Assembly (NCBI GenBank): GCA_902627045.1
Contig: CACOHP010000003.1
Coordinates: 1-64,000 of the forward strand
Direction: 5' to 3'
Source of the DNA: an uncultured Pelagibacteraceae bacterium
GTDB lineage: Bacteria; Pseudomonadota; Alphaproteobacteria; Pelagibacterales; Pelagibacteraceae
Length of the DNA: 64,000 nt
Shown here piece after piece: positions 49,635 through 59,107 of the stretch (the stretch's first letter is position 1; each line of letters starts with the position of its first letter). Made by a program: the position numbers and the translations under genes. A model generated the notes under the pieces. That model searched no databases. It saw only the letters and a program-made list of their open reading frames with translations, and had not been told where the DNA came from.

Positions 49635-50788
49635 TTAAAATAATTAATTAAAATGTTTTCATAAATTTTCTTAAGATTTTTCAAATCTTTTAAAGACACA
49701 GCTTCATCAACTTTATGCATTGTTTTTCCGACAAGCCCAAATTCTAGACCAGGTGATATTTTTTTTATAAATCTTAAATCTGAGGTGCCACCCGTAGTAG
49801 ATAACTTTGGATGAATTTTGGTAACTTTTTTTATAACATTTTGTATCATGTACGTTGTTTTATTTGGCCTTGTTAGAAATGCTTCACCTGAAACTCTATA
49901 ATCAATTTTGAATTTTGATTTATTTTTATTGGTTATTTTTTTGAAAATTTTATTAAGTCTATTTTTAATAGAATTTGACGTATGTTTATTATTAAACCTT
50001 ATATTAAATGTTGCCTCAGCCATTGCTGGGATAACATTGTCAGCGTTATTATTTATATTTATTTTTGTAACCTCTAAGTTTGTAGGTTGAAAGTTTTTTG
50101 ATCCTCTGTCAAATTTAATATCTTTTAATTCTTTTAAAATTTTTACAATTATAGTTGAGGGATTGTTAGCTCTATGAGGATATGCAACATGGCCTTGCTG
50201 ACCAAATATAGTTAATTTTCCTGTTAAACTACCCCTACGTCCAATCTTTATCATTTCACCTAATTTATTTGGATTTGTTGGTTCACCAACAAGACAAAAG
50301 TTAATTTTCTCTTTCCTTTTTTTTAAATAATCTACAACTTTTTTTGTGCCATTTACTGCATCACCTTCTTCATCTCCTGTAATAAGCAAACTTATTGACC
50401 CATTGAATTTTTTATTTCTTGATAAAAAAGTGCTTACAGCAGATACAAAAGCTGCAACAGAGCTTTTCATATCATTTGCACCTCTTCCAATTAAATGGCC
50501 TTTTTTAATAGATGGTTTAAATGGATTTACTGTCCAATCCTTAATGTTTCCTGGAGGGACAATATCAACATGCCCGGCAAACATGAAATTTGGCTTTTTA
50601 GATCCTAATCTTGCATAAAGGTTTTTCACAGGATGAAATCCTTTTTCCTTAAATTCTAATATCCTTGTTTTGAAACCAAGTTTTTTTAATTTTCTTTCTA
50701 AAAATTTCATCACTCCAGCGTCAATTGGAGTGATGGAAGGAAATCTAATTAGCTCTTTAGCTAATTTTAACTCATTTAAAGTTTTCAT
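49631..50788 (-). CDS. dapE: Succinyl-diaminopimelate desuccinylase
   Basis: A 385-residue M20 metallopeptidase-fold enzyme. Zinc ligands in AGHVDIVPPG and GANDMKSSVAAF, catalytic Glu pair in TGDEEGDAVNGT, and LTRPNKTTYMI/GGTSDLRF near the end. It releases succinate from N-succinyl-LL-DAP in the lysine and peptidoglycan pathway. Sits directly after dapD (2-nt gap), consistent with the succinylase route. An ATGA overlap leads to the HDAC-like gene. Confidence 0.94.
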   Translation of the reverse strand: MKTLNELKLAKELIRFPSITPIDAGVMKFLERKLKKLGFKTRILEFKEKGFHPVKNLYARLGSKKPNFMFAGHVDIVPPGNIKDWTVNPFKPSIKKGHLIGRGANDMKSSVAAFVSAVSTFLSRNKKFNGSISLLITGDEEGDAVNGTKKVVDYLKKRKEKINFCLVGEPTNPNKLGEMIKIGRRGSLTGKLTIFGQQGHVAYPHRANNPSTIIVKILKELKDIKFDRGSKNFQPTNLEVTKININNNADNVIPAMAEATFNIRFNNKHTSNSIKNRLNKIFKKITNKNKSKFKIDYRVSGEAFLTRPNKTTYMIQNVIKKVTKIHPKLSTTGGTSDLRFIKKISPGLEFGLVGKTMHKVDEAVSLKDLKNLKKIYENILINYFK

Positions 50789-50790
50789 TT

Positions 50791-51618
50791 TTAGTCTCTT
50801 AAGAGGTCGTTAATAGAAGTTTTTGATCTCGTTTTTTCATCAACTTGTTTAATTATTACTGCACAATACAACGAGGGTGCAGAAGAGTTATTTTTATCAG
50901 GTAACGAGCCTGGAACTACAACTGAATATGGCGGTATTTTACCATAAGTAATTTCTCCAGTTTTTCTATCGACTATTTTAGTTGATTGACCAATATACAT
51001 ACCCATACTCAAAACTGAGCCTTCTCCAACAATTACGCCTTCAACTACTTCAGACATCGCTCCAAGAAATACATTATCCTCTATAATTGTTGGTAAAGCT
51101 TGCGCAGGCTCTAAAACTCCGCCGACACCCGAACCCGCAGATATATGGCAATTTTTACCTATCTGGCAACAACTACCAGCTCTCGCAAAAGTATCTATCA
51201 TAGTTCCCTCATCAATATATGCTCCAATGTTCACGTAACATGGCATTAAAACAGCATTTTTTCCGACAAATGAACCTTTTCTTACAGGTGAGTTCGGAAC
51301 CATTCTAAAACCTGCCTTTTCATGATCAGATTTGGTCCATCCTGCAGTTTTACCTTTTAATAAATGCGATTTATCATACCAACTACTATATGGACCATTT
51401 AAATTTTCCATTGGATATATTCTAAAACTTAACATTATAGCTTTCTTAAGGTGCTGATGAGTTACCCATTTTCCATTTATTTTCTCAGCAACTCTCGATT
51501 TACCACTATCTAAATTTGCAATTACTTGATTTATAGCATCCTTCAAAGACTGGTCTGAATTAGGACTCACTTGATCTTTGTTCTCCCAAGCGTCATTGAT
51601 AATTTTTTCTAAAGACAT
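50791..51618 (-). CDS. dapD: Tetrahydrodipicolinate N-succinyltransferase
   Basis: A 275-residue left-handed beta-helix acyltransferase. [21 protein letters not shown] starts the hexapeptide repeats, and [26 protein letters not shown] and [21 protein letters not shown] follow. It adds succinate to tetrahydrodipicolinate with succinyl-CoA. Paired with dapE. The HAD phosphatase gene ends 2 nt upstream. Confidence 0.95.
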   Translation of the reverse strand: MSLEKIINDAWENKDQVSPNSDQSLKDAINQVIANLDSGKSRVAEKINGKWVTHQHLKKAIMLSFRIYPMENLNGPYSSWYDKSHLLKGKTAGWTKSDHEKAGFRMVPNSPVRKGSFVGKNAVLMPCYVNIGAYIDEGTMIDTFARAGSCCQIGKNCHISAGSGVGGVLEPAQALPTIIEDNVFLGAMSEVVEGVIVGEGSVLSMGMYIGQSTKIVDRKTGEITYGKIPPYSVVVPGSLPDKNNSSAPSLYCAVIIKQVDEKTRSKTSINDLLRD

Positions 51619-51620
51619 TA

Positions 51621-52310
51621 TTAATTACTTTTTAATAACCTTATTTCTTTTAGAAATAAAGACAGATTTTCAATTTTGTGTGAAATAAAATCTTTATCTG
51701 CATCTATTTTTCCAAAATGCTCATCATTAATTAACCAAACAGTTGTACACCCTCGTTTGTGACCTATACTTAAATTTTTAGCTATATCCTCAATGTAAAT
51801 AGTCTCTTTTGGATTTATACCAAATTTTTTAATCATTAAGTCGAAAGTTTCTGCCTCTGGCTTGGGCACATAACCAGCATCTTTAATGTCAAAAACTTTA
51901 TCTCTTCCAAATAAATCATACACACCCAGGTGAGTTAAGATGTTAGCAGCGTGTTCAGCACTTCCATTAGTAAAGATGAATTTTTCCATATCTAATTGTT
52001 GAAGTTCATTTCTCATAATTTTATCTTCTTTCATAAATGATAAATCAATTTCATGAACGTAAGACAAAAATTCATCTGGTAATATTCCATTATGAACCAT
52101 TAATCCCCTTAATGATGTATTATATTTATAGAAGTAATTAGTTTGTAGTTCTTTAGCTTTATCTTTATCAATATTAAGTTTTTCAGATATAAATTGCGTC
52201 ATTCTCTTTGAAACCTGACCAAATACACGCTCTAAAGAATAGTTGTTGTGCTTACCATAACAAACACCATCAAGATCAAGTAGCAGATATTTTTTTTCTT
52301 TTAAATTCAT
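51621..52310 (-). CDS. HAD-family pyrimidine 5'-nucleotidase-like phosphatase
   Basis: A 229-residue HAD hydrolase. Motif I is [11 protein letters not shown] near residue 8, motif [14 protein letters not shown] near residue 118, motif [13 protein letters not shown] and YIEDIAKNL near residues 164-190. The look is that of the SDT1-like pyrimidine nucleotidase group. A start at 52361 would add 17 residues within argB; the ATG at 52310 (MNLKEKK) forms the ATGA overlap with argB and is chosen. It dephosphorylates a nucleotide or related metabolite; the substrate is not proven. In Alphaproteobacteria a HAD gene between argB and dapD is a common arrangement. Confidence 0.85.
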   Translation of the reverse strand: MNLKEKKYLLLDLDGVCYGKHNNYSLERVFGQVSKRMTQFISEKLNIDKDKAKELQTNYFYKYNTSLRGLMVHNGILPDEFLSYVHEIDLSFMKEDKIMRNELQQLDMEKFIFTNGSAEHAANILTHLGVYDLFGRDKVFDIKDAGYVPKPEAETFDLMIKKFGINPKETIYIEDIAKNLSIGHKRGCTTVWLINDEHFGKIDADKDFISHKIENLSLFLKEIRLLKSN

Positions 52311-53155
52311 TTTCTGATTAATGTACCTGACCCCTTGTCTGAGAAAATTTCCCACAAACAAGAATGTTGTTTCATACCATTAATTATACCAGCTGCTTTA
52401 ACTCCATTATTAACAGCATTTAGACAAGCATTTATTTTAGGTATCATTCCTTCAGTAATTGTCTCATCTTTTATCATTTGCAAAATTTCAGATGAAGATA
52501 TCTCATCTATAAGTTTTTTTTCTTTATTTAAAACACCATCAACATTTGTCATTAATAGTAATCTTCTTGATTTGACAGATTTGGCTACAGCCATTGCCGC
52601 AGTATCACCATTAATATTATGTGTTTGATTATTTTTATCTAAGCCTAATGGTGAAACAATCGGTATTTTATTTTGTTTAATAATGTCTACTAAAATATCG
52701 TTATTAATTTTGTTCGGTAGACCAACAAAACCCAGTTCTTTTGCCTCTGGCACGACCTCAAAAATATTATCTTTTTTAGTGTGGATTGAGACTGCTTCTG
52801 TATTTCTTTTGTCTAAAGAGCTTACAATATCATTGTTAAAATCTATTAAGACTGACTCAACAATTTTTATAATTTTTTTATCAGTGACTCTTAGCCCTCT
52901 AATAAATTTTGATTGAATATTAGATTTATCTAATTCTCTCTTAATTCTCGGACCTCCACCATGAACAACAATTACTGAAAGACCTAATTTATTTAAAATA
53001 CTTAAATCAGTAATAAAATTATCAAAAATATTTTTATCAATTAAAACATTTCCTCCATATTTAATTACTATCAAGTCATTTTTATATTTTTCTATATATT
53101 TATTAACCTCGTTTATTGGAGGTCCATTTTCAGGAAGTATTTCTTTTAAGTTCAT
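52307..53155 (-). CDS. argB: Acetylglutamate kinase
   Basis: A 282-residue amino-acid kinase. The ATP loop KYGGNVLID near residue 35, VVHGGGPRIKREL near residue 63 and the Asn/Asp sites NINGDTAAMAVAK near 175 are intact. It phosphorylates N-acetylglutamate in arginine synthesis. It begins 20 nt after yidC. Many Alphaproteobacteria have engB between yidC and argB; here it is absent. Confidence 0.95.
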   Translation of the reverse strand: MNLKEILPENGPPINEVNKYIEKYKNDLIVIKYGGNVLIDKNIFDNFITDLSILNKLGLSVIVVHGGGPRIKRELDKSNIQSKFIRGLRVTDKKIIKIVESVLIDFNNDIVSSLDKRNTEAVSIHTKKDNIFEVVPEAKELGFVGLPNKINNDILVDIIKQNKIPIVSPLGLDKNNQTHNINGDTAAMAVAKSVKSRRLLLMTNVDGVLNKEKKLIDEISSSEILQMIKDETITEGMIPKINACLNAVNNGVKAAGIINGMKQHSCLWEIFSDKGSGTLIRK

Positions 53156-53175
53156 TGATTTATTTTTATTAAACT

Positions 53176-54855
53176 TTAGGTTGCCGTTTTGACTGTTGTT
53201 CTTCTCATAATAAATACTTGTTGGGCCATTGTTAAGATATTATTAACAGTCCAGTAAATAACTAACCCACTTGGGAATGGTGCGAGTATTACAGTTAAGA
53301 AAAGCGGGAAGAAAGCAAAAATTTTAGCCTGCATTGGGTCAGTAGGTGCAGGGTTTAGTTTTTGTTGTACCCACATCGAAACTCCCATTGCTACTGGCCA
53401 GGCTCCAATAACCAAGAAACTTGGAACATCATAAGGTAATAAACCAAATATATTAAATATACTTGTAGGATCTCTCTCACTTAAATCATGGATCCACCCA
53501 TAGAATGGCATTTGTCTCATTTCAATTGTTACGAACAGAACTTTATATAAAGCGAAAAAAACTGGAATTTGGACAAGAATTGGCAAACACCCAGACATTG
53601 GATTAACTTTTTCTTTCTTGTACAATGCCATCATTGATTGTTGCAGTTTCATTTTATCATCTTTATGAAGTTCTTTTAGTCGAACCATTTCTGGCTGTAG
53701 AGCTTTCATTTTAGCCATGCTTCTAAATGAGAAGTTTGCTAGCGGAAAAAAGGCGAGTCTGATACAAATAGTTATTGCGATAATAGCTAAACCATAATTT
53801 CCTAGTAGTTTGAAAAAATAATCTATCCCATAAAAAAGAGGTTTTGTTATGAAGTATAAAAAACCCCAGTCTATTACAAGATCGAATTTTTCTATATTTA
53901 ATGACTCCGCATAACCATCAATCACGTCTACTCTTTTAGCTGCAACAATCACTTTTAATTCTTCCTCTACAAAGCTATTTTCACTTAGAGCTAATGGTTC
54001 TGTAGCTATAAAGTTTGCTCTAAATTTATTTTTATAATCAAACGTTGTTTTAAATTCTTTATCTTTTGGGGGAATTAATGATGTGATCCAATATTTATCG
54101 CTTATTCCCAACCAACCTTTTTTAGCTACTTTAGAAAACTTTTTTTCTTGAATATCATCATAATCTTCCTCAAATAATTCATCATCTAAAGTTGCGATTA
54201 AACCTTCGTGAAGTATTAAAAAATCAATAATATCTGGAATTTCATTTCTTATTATCTGACCATAAGAATAAAAGTCATATTTTTTATCACTTAGATTAAC
54301 TATTTTTTGTTTTATTGTAAAAAGATATTTATCATCTATAGATATTTCTTTCTCAAATCTTAAACCTTGTTTGTTCATCCAGTAAAGTTTAATGGGAGAT
54401 TTAATAGTCAATTTATCATTACCATCAAATGACCAAATTGTATTTGAGTCCGGAATTTCAACATTTTTATCAGACGTTACAAAGCCACTCTCAATAAGGT
54501 ATCCTTCTGTTATGTTTCTTGGTCCTAACAAGGTTACTTTTTTTTCCTCATTCAAATTTACTTTGTAATTTTTGAAGGTTAAGTCATCTATCGTTGCACC
54601 CTTTAACGATATTGATCCGATAATATTATCATTTTCAAATTTAATTCTCTTATTTTGAATTAATGCGTCATCTCTCGATAATGCTACTACCTTCTCTTTT
54701 TGATCTAATGATGGGGTGTCTGTATTTTTTTCGATTTTTTCTTTTTCTACAAGATCTTGATTTATAGTCTGCTGTTCTGGGATAAAAAATAAAGACCATA
54801 AAACAATAACTGCAGAAGATAGTGCAATAGCAGCAATGACATTCTTGGAGTCCAT
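53176..54855 (-). CDS. yidC: Membrane protein insertase YidC
   Basis: A 559-residue Oxa1/YidC insertase of the Gram-negative type. N-terminal TM (residues 5-24), a large periplasmic domain (about 30-345), then the conserved five-helix core from YFITKPLFYGIDYFF, with NFSFRSMAKMKALQPEMVRLKELH, the positively charged groove, and MSGCLPILVQIPVFFALYKVL. It inserts inner membrane proteins with or without SecYEG. It follows yidD (1-nt overlap) and precedes argB. Confidence 0.96.
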   Translation of the reverse strand: MDSKNVIAAIALSSAVIVLWSLFFIPEQQTINQDLVEKEKIEKNTDTPSLDQKEKVVALSRDDALIQNKRIKFENDNIIGSISLKGATIDDLTFKNYKVNLNEEKKVTLLGPRNITEGYLIESGFVTSDKNVEIPDSNTIWSFDGNDKLTIKSPIKLYWMNKQGLRFEKEISIDDKYLFTIKQKIVNLSDKKYDFYSYGQIIRNEIPDIIDFLILHEGLIATLDDELFEEDYDDIQEKKFSKVAKKGWLGISDKYWITSLIPPKDKEFKTTFDYKNKFRANFIATEPLALSENSFVEEELKVIVAAKRVDVIDGYAESLNIEKFDLVIDWGFLYFITKPLFYGIDYFFKLLGNYGLAIIAITICIRLAFFPLANFSFRSMAKMKALQPEMVRLKELHKDDKMKLQQSMMALYKKEKVNPMSGCLPILVQIPVFFALYKVLFVTIEMRQMPFYGWIHDLSERDPTSIFNIFGLLPYDVPSFLVIGAWPVAMGVSMWVQQKLNPAPTDPMQAKIFAFFPLFLTVILAPFPSGLVIYWTVNNILTMAQQVFIMRRTTVKTAT

Positions 54856-55091
54856 TATTTTTTTTTCATTTCTTTTTTTACTGGATCAATTCCACCCTCT
54901 CTAAACGGATGGCATGATAAAACTCTTTTAATAATCATGTAAAAACCTTTGAAAAAACCAAAAGTTCTTAGAGCTTCAATGCTGTAATCTGAGCAGTTTG
55001 GAAAATATCTACAATTATTACCAAGCAATGGGCTTATAAGAAATTTATATCCCTTGATAATTTGTATTAATGTTTCAGTTAAAATATTCAT
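54855..55091 (-). CDS. yidD: Membrane protein insertion efficiency factor YidD
   Basis: A 78-residue YidD with the family signature [26 protein letters not shown] (core [10 protein letters not shown]) and the amphipathic [16 protein letters not shown] end. It helps YidC-dependent insertion at the inner membrane. It overlaps both rnpA and yidC by 1 nt, so the order rpmH-rnpA-yidD-yidC is tightly coupled. Confidence 0.95.
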   Translation of the reverse strand: MNILTETLIQIIKGYKFLISPLLGNNCRYFPNCSDYSIEALRTFGFFKGFYMIIKRVLSCHPFREGGIDPVKKEMKKK

Positions 55092-55432
55092 TATTTAATT
55101 TTTTCAAAATCCTGAAATAAGGTATTTTTAATTATTTTAAAATCATTATTTAACATAGTTGGCTTAGCAATAACAAGATATGAATAATCATATTTCAAAG
55201 ATATCTTTTTAACCGCATCATCCATAATATTTCTTAATCTTCTCTTTATTCTATTTCTATTCACAGCATTTCCTAATTTTTTTTTTGTAACAAATGAAAT
55301 ATTTAATTTCTTATTATCTTTTTTAACTAAATGACCAAAAAAAATAGTAACAAATTTATTAGATATCTTTTTCTTTTTTAGTAATGATTTAAATTCTTCA
55401 TTTTTTGAAAGAGCAACTATTTTGCTTTTCAT
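55091..55432 (-). CDS. rnpA: Ribonuclease P protein component
   Basis: A 113-residue RnpA with the RNR signature [17 protein letters not shown] near residue 55. It binds the RNase P RNA and helps remove 5' leaders of tRNAs. No rnpB RNA gene is seen in the window. It starts 10 nt after rpmH, as in most bacteria. Confidence 0.94.
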   Translation of the reverse strand: MKSKIVALSKNEEFKSLLKKKKISNKFVTIFFGHLVKKDNKKLNISFVTKKKLGNAVNRNRIKRRLRNIMDDAVKKISLKYDYSYLVIAKPTMLNNDFKIIKNTLFQDFEKIK

Positions 55433-55441
55433 TGAATTATC

Positions 55442-55603
55442 TTATTTTCTTTTTCTTTTTACAGTAGAAGATACTGTTAAATTCTTTCTGCCTCTAGCTC
55501 TCCTTCTTTTCAAAAGTTTTCTTCCACCTTTGGTTTTCATTTTTGAACGAAAACCGTGTGTACGGCTTCTTTTTATGCGTGAGGGTTGATATGTTCTTTT
55601 CAT
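55442..55603 (-). CDS. rpmH: Ribosomal protein L34
   Basis: A 53-residue bL34 opening [18 protein letters not shown], with [19 protein letters not shown] after it. The usual length is 44-46; here a basic tail KRKRK extends it. It is a 50S protein and heads the rpmH-rnpA-yidD-yidC run. Too short for common ORF cut-offs. Confidence 0.96.
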   Translation of the reverse strand: MKRTYQPSRIKRSRTHGFRSKMKTKGGRKLLKRRRARGRKNLTVSSTVKRKRK

Positions 55604-55635
55604 AAATCTTATTAAATATATATAAAATTCCGCTC

Positions 55636-55664
55636 TTTATAATAATTAAATATATAAATAGCAA
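55636..55664 (-). promoter_or_regulatory. Probable rpmH promoter
   Basis: On the minus strand TTGCTA (-35, 55664-55659) and TATAAA (-10, 55641-55636) are 17 nt apart, giving a start near 55629 and a leader of about 26 nt to the rpmH ATG. It could drive the whole ten-gene run to the SET gene. Confidence 0.55.
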
Positions 55665-55694
55665 ATATAAGATTTATGAATACGATGAACAATA

Positions 55695-56417
55695 ATGGAA
55701 AAAGCTAAAAAAACTAAAATAATAATAGGTTTATGTTACCTGACTTTAGTGTCTATCTTTTTATTAATGTTTTTTTCAAAATTGAGTATTGATGAAATAA
55801 CTTCCTATGACTTTATAAAAGAGAACAGATCATATTTCCAAGAACTAAAAAATTCTAATTTGTTTTTGATATCCATAATTTTTTTAATTTTTACAATATT
55901 ATGGGTGTTCCCATTTCTCGGATTTGGTTCGCCAATTGCTGTACTAGGGGGTTTTATGTTTGGAAAATGGTTGGGTACCATTATCGTAGTGATAGGTTTA
56001 AGTGTGGGTGCAACTTTTTTGTACATGTTCGGAAATTATTTTCTCAAGGATTTAATTAGGGAAAAATTTTTAAATAAGTATGAAAATCTTGAGAGAAGAT
56101 TTAAAAAGTCAGAATTTTATTATTTGTTGATCTATAGATTTATAGGGGGTATACCCTGGCAACTTAGTTGTATTTTACCCACTATTTTTAATGTCAAAAC
56201 AATAAATTTTTTCTTTGCATCTTTGATAGGTATTGTGCCTCAAATTTTTTTAGCAGTTTCCATAGGAAGTGGTTTAGAAAAAATAATAGATCAAAATTCA
56301 GAATTACCCAAAATCACAGAAGTAATTTTTTCACCAGAAATATATATTCCAATATTAGCCTTCTTCAGTTTGGTATTAACAACAATTTTTCTAAGAAAAT
56401 CGTTTTATAAAAATTAG
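55695..56417 (+). CDS. TVP38/TMEM64-family (VTT) membrane protein
   Basis: A 240-residue protein with about six hydrophobic helices and the VTT core FGSPIAVLGGFMFGKWLGTII and later RFIGGIPWQLSCILPTIFNV, which carries the conserved G-x-P-W/P turn. DedA-superfamily VTT proteins are linked to lipid-carrier or phospholipid flipping and membrane stress. It differs from the YqaA-like copy at 2770-3375. Its stop codon ends at 56417 and the 3' end of tRNA-Thr on the other strand starts at 56418, so no base separates them. Confidence 0.82.
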   Translation: MEKAKKTKIIIGLCYLTLVSIFLLMFFSKLSIDEITSYDFIKENRSYFQELKNSNLFLISIIFLIFTILWVFPFLGFGSPIAVLGGFMFGKWLGTIIVVIGLSVGATFLYMFGNYFLKDLIREKFLNKYENLERRFKKSEFYYLLIYRFIGGIPWQLSCILPTIFNVKTINFFFASLIGIVPQIFLAVSIGSGLEKIIDQNSELPKITEVIFSPEIYIPILAFFSLVLTTIFLRKSFYKN

Positions 56418-56491
56418 TGGTGCTCCCACCAAGAATCGAACTTGAAATTTATCCTTACCATGGACACGTTATACCATTTAACTATAGGAGC
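56418..56491 (-). tRNA. tRNA-Thr (GGT)
   Basis: On the minus strand acceptor GCTCCTA pairs with TGGGAGC with two weak ends, encoded ACCA. Anticodon stem TGTCC/GGATA encloses ATGGTAA, giving anticodon GGT. It reads ACC and ACU. Charged by ThrS at 25972. Confidence 0.92.
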
Positions 56492-56591
56492 AGTTAAATC
56501 AAATCTAATTACATTGATAATAAAGCATTTTTTTCAAATTATTGCCTTAATTTTTTGATTAATATGATTTATATCTTACCAAGGAAATTTT

Positions 56592-56792
56592 ATGGGGATA
56601 CATTATGATTATAAATCAACAAAGAGCGCTAAGCTTATGGAAAAGCAAGCTAAAAGAGAAAGAAAGCTTGCTGAAAAAAAAGCCAAAAGATTAGCGAAGG
56701 AAGGTCCCAAAAAGGATGATAATAAAGACAAAGTTTTGGATGCATCTAAACCAATAACTTTAGATTTCCTTACAAATCCAAACAAAGAATGA
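56592..56792 (+). CDS. 66-residue basic small protein
   Basis: Start MGIHYDYKSTKSAKLMEKQ with a helix of Lys/Arg/Ala/Glu (KRERKLAEKKAKRLAKEG, about residues 19-38) and a C-terminal [18 protein letters not shown]. The pattern suggests a single charged coiled-coil or RNA-binding helix with an extended tail. I recognise no named family, although such short basic proteins sit beside dcd/murA in SAR11-like genomes as far as I recall. It couples to the next 33-residue gene by ATGA and is preceded by AAGGAAA-type Shine-Dalgarno 7 nt upstream. Confidence 0.7.
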   Translation: MGIHYDYKSTKSAKLMEKQAKRERKLAEKKAKRLAKEGPKKDDNKDKVLDASKPITLDFLTNPNKE

Positions 56793-56890
56793 TTGCAAAA
56801 AATAAAGATGAGCGCTTAAGTCTGGCGCTTAGAAAAAATTTAAAAAAGAGAAAAACTTTTCAAAAAAAAAATAAAAAAAAAACAAAATAA
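56789..56890 (+). CDS. 33-residue basic small protein (likely conserved alphaproteobacterial family)
   Basis: ATGA overlap with the preceding gene and TAATG overlap with dcd frame it on both sides. The sequence opens [17 protein letters not shown] and turns into a Lys-rich tail. The D-x-R-L-x-x-A-L-R-x-N-L-x-x-R-K pattern matches, in my memory, a short Alphaproteobacterial family found near murA. No function is assigned. The two-sided translational coupling is stronger evidence of reality than the length. Confidence 0.68.
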   Translation: MIAKNKDERLSLALRKNLKKRKTFQKKNKKKTK

Positions 56891-57450
56891 TGTCGATACA
56901 ACCAGATACTTGGATTAAAAAAATGTGTAAAGAACATAATATGATTGAGCCATTTTTAGATCATCAAGTATCCGAAGGAAAAATATCTTACGGACTAAGT
57001 AGTATGGGCTATGATGTAAGAATATCTGATGAATATAGGATATTCACAAATGTAAATAGCTCTTTAGTTGATCCAAAAAATTTTTCAGATGATAACTTTA
57101 TAGAAAGAAAAGGACCGTATTGTATTATTCCACCAAATTCATTTGTTCTAGCAAAAACTATTGAATATTTTAGAATACCGAAAGATGTGCTTTGTATTTG
57201 TGTTGGTAAAAGTACATATGCCCGAACCGGGATTATATGTAATGTCACTCCTATTGAAAATGAATTCGAGGGTAATATTGTTATTGAGTTAAGTAATACA
57301 ACACCTAATCCTGCAAAAATTTATTCAAATGAGGGTATAGCTCAATTTCTATTTTTTAAATCTGATACAAAGCCAGAAACAACTTATAAATCGAAAAACG
57401 GTAAATATCAGGGACAAACTACTATTCAGGTTGCTAAAATTAAAAAGTAA
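56890..57450 (+). CDS. dcd: dCTP deaminase
   Basis: A 186-residue trimeric deaminase that turns dCTP into dUTP. It has [16 protein letters not shown] (near residue 37), [16 protein letters not shown] near residue 109 (the S-x-x-A-R-x-G catalytic site) and the C-terminal [18 protein letters not shown] tail. Length is normal. It starts at TAATG and precedes murA by 3 nt. Confidence 0.94.
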   Translation: MSIQPDTWIKKMCKEHNMIEPFLDHQVSEGKISYGLSSMGYDVRISDEYRIFTNVNSSLVDPKNFSDDNFIERKGPYCIIPPNSFVLAKTIEYFRIPKDVLCICVGKSTYARTGIICNVTPIENEFEGNIVIELSNTTPNPAKIYSNEGIAQFLFFKSDTKPETTYKSKNGKYQGQTTIQVAKIKK

Positions 57451-57453
57451 TTT

Positions 57454-58716
57454 ATGGATAAGTTTCTGATAAATGGTCCTTGTAAAGTTAAGGGCAAAGT
57501 CTCAATCTCGGGTTCAAAAAATGCATCCCTACCAATTCTCGCTGCGACATTACTATTTGATAAGCCAGTAATTATTAGAAATTTACCAAGAGTAAAAGAT
57601 ATAAAGACTATGCTTAATTTATTAAAATCTCTTGGATCTAAAATAATTTTATCTAAAGATAAAAAAACTGTAAAAATAATTAATAAAAAAAAGATGAAAA
57701 CTTTTGCAAGTTATTCACTTGTAAAAACGATGAGAGGATCAATTTTAGTTTTAGGTCCATTGATTTCAAAATTTTATAAATCTAAAACCTCTTTACCTGG
57801 AGGATGTTTAATAGGCGCTAGACCTGTAAATTATCATCTTTCGGCTTTAAAAAAACTTGGCATGAATTATAAAATCAAAGATGGATACATTTTAGCTAGA
57901 ACCAAAGGAAGACTCAAAGGTAGTATGATAAAGTTTCCCAAAATAAGTGTCGGTGCGACGGAAAATTTAATTATTGCAGCATGTTTAGCAAGAGGTAAAA
58001 CAATTTTAAGAAATTGTGCAATAGAACCCGAGATAAAAGACCTCACAGATTTTTTAAATTCAGCAGGTGCAAAAATTAGATGGTCTGGAAGAACGTGTAA
58101 CATTTTAGGCACTGAATCATTAAATCAAACTGAATATACAGTTATGGCCGATAGAATAGAAGCGGGCACATTTTGTGTAGCTGCGACTCTCACCAAAGGT
58201 CATCTTGAAATAAAAAACTTCAATCCTGGTATTATTAGAGCTGAGCTTGAGTTATTAAGAAAAGCTGGAGCAAGAATTAGAATTGATAGCAATAAGATAG
58301 TGGTAACTGGACCTGAAAAAATAAAACCAATTAAAAATATTAAAACAAGAGAATGGCCAGGTGTAGCCACTGATATGCAATCACAATTGATGGTCTTAAT
58401 GTGTAGAGCAGATGGCAAAAGTTCAATCACTGAAAATATCTTTGAAAACAGATTTCTTCATGTTGGAGAACTTCAAAGACTCGGTGCAAATATTCAAATT
58501 AAGAGGAATAAAGCTTTTATTGATGGAAATACAAAATTTATTGGTGCAGAGTTAATGTCTAGTGATTTAAGAGCGTCAGTTGCACTTGTTCTAGCAGCAA
58601 TGATTTCAAATGGTAAATCTTCTATTAATAGAATTTATCATTTAGATAGAGGATATGAAAATTTAGAGATAAAATTAAAAAAAATTGGTGTTAAAATAAA
58701 AAGACTTAAAAAGTGA
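57454..58716 (+). CDS. murA: UDP-N-acetylglucosamine 1-carboxyvinyltransferase
   Basis: A 420-residue MurA. The fosfomycin-target Cys is in LPGGCLIGARPVNYH near residue 112, so it is of the sensitive type; ISGSKNASLPILAATLL and DMQSQLMVL also match. It starts peptidoglycan synthesis by adding enolpyruvate from PEP. The GTGA overlap joins the DUF2948 gene. Confidence 0.96.
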   Translation: MDKFLINGPCKVKGKVSISGSKNASLPILAATLLFDKPVIIRNLPRVKDIKTMLNLLKSLGSKIILSKDKKTVKIINKKKMKTFASYSLVKTMRGSILVLGPLISKFYKSKTSLPGGCLIGARPVNYHLSALKKLGMNYKIKDGYILARTKGRLKGSMIKFPKISVGATENLIIAACLARGKTILRNCAIEPEIKDLTDFLNSAGAKIRWSGRTCNILGTESLNQTEYTVMADRIEAGTFCVAATLTKGHLEIKNFNPGIIRAELELLRKAGARIRIDSNKIVVTGPEKIKPIKNIKTREWPGVATDMQSQLMVLMCRADGKSSITENIFENRFLHVGELQRLGANIQIKRNKAFIDGNTKFIGAELMSSDLRASVALVLAAMISNGKSSINRIYHLDRGYENLEIKLKKIGVKIKRLKK

Positions 58717-59105
58717 ACAAATATCTAGCAAAAATAATTGCGATGGATCAGGAAGGATTACAAATGATTTCAGCTTGTAGTTCGGGGGCAAAAGTTAAAA
58801 TAGCTGATATCAAATACCTTTCTGCTAATAAGGTTTTTTTGTTATCAATCGAGAGAACACTTATCGAAAATGGTCAAGATCAAAAGAAAATCAATAGTAT
58901 ATGCAGATTTGATTTTGTTGATAAAGTAAGATCAAAAAATATCAATCAATCCAAGAAAGATTTAGTTTTAGAACTAATTGGTATTGATTATTTGAAAAAT
59001 AATGATGATTATGAAATAAATCTTATTTTTAATAATAATTCTCATATTGTTTTGACTACCGAAACTATAGAAGCACGACTTGAGGATCAGAATGAAATTA
59101 TGTAG
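58713..59105 (+). CDS. DUF2948-family protein
   Basis: A 130-residue protein between murA and hisD, the position DUF2948 holds in Alphaproteobacteria. It opens LAKIIAMDQEGLQMISACSSGAKVK with the D-x-E-G-L-x-x-x-S-A start, then RFDFVDKVRSKNI and ends in a beta-rich stretch with EARLEDQ. The start is GTG at 58713, overlapping the murA stop (GTGA). Function unknown; the cytoplasmic and conserved neighbour position is all that can be said. Confidence 0.82.
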   Translation: MNKYLAKIIAMDQEGLQMISACSSGAKVKIADIKYLSANKVFLLSIERTLIENGQDQKKINSICRFDFVDKVRSKNINQSKKDLVLELIGIDYLKNNDDYEINLIFNNNSHIVLTTETIEARLEDQNEIM

Positions 59106-59107
59106 CT

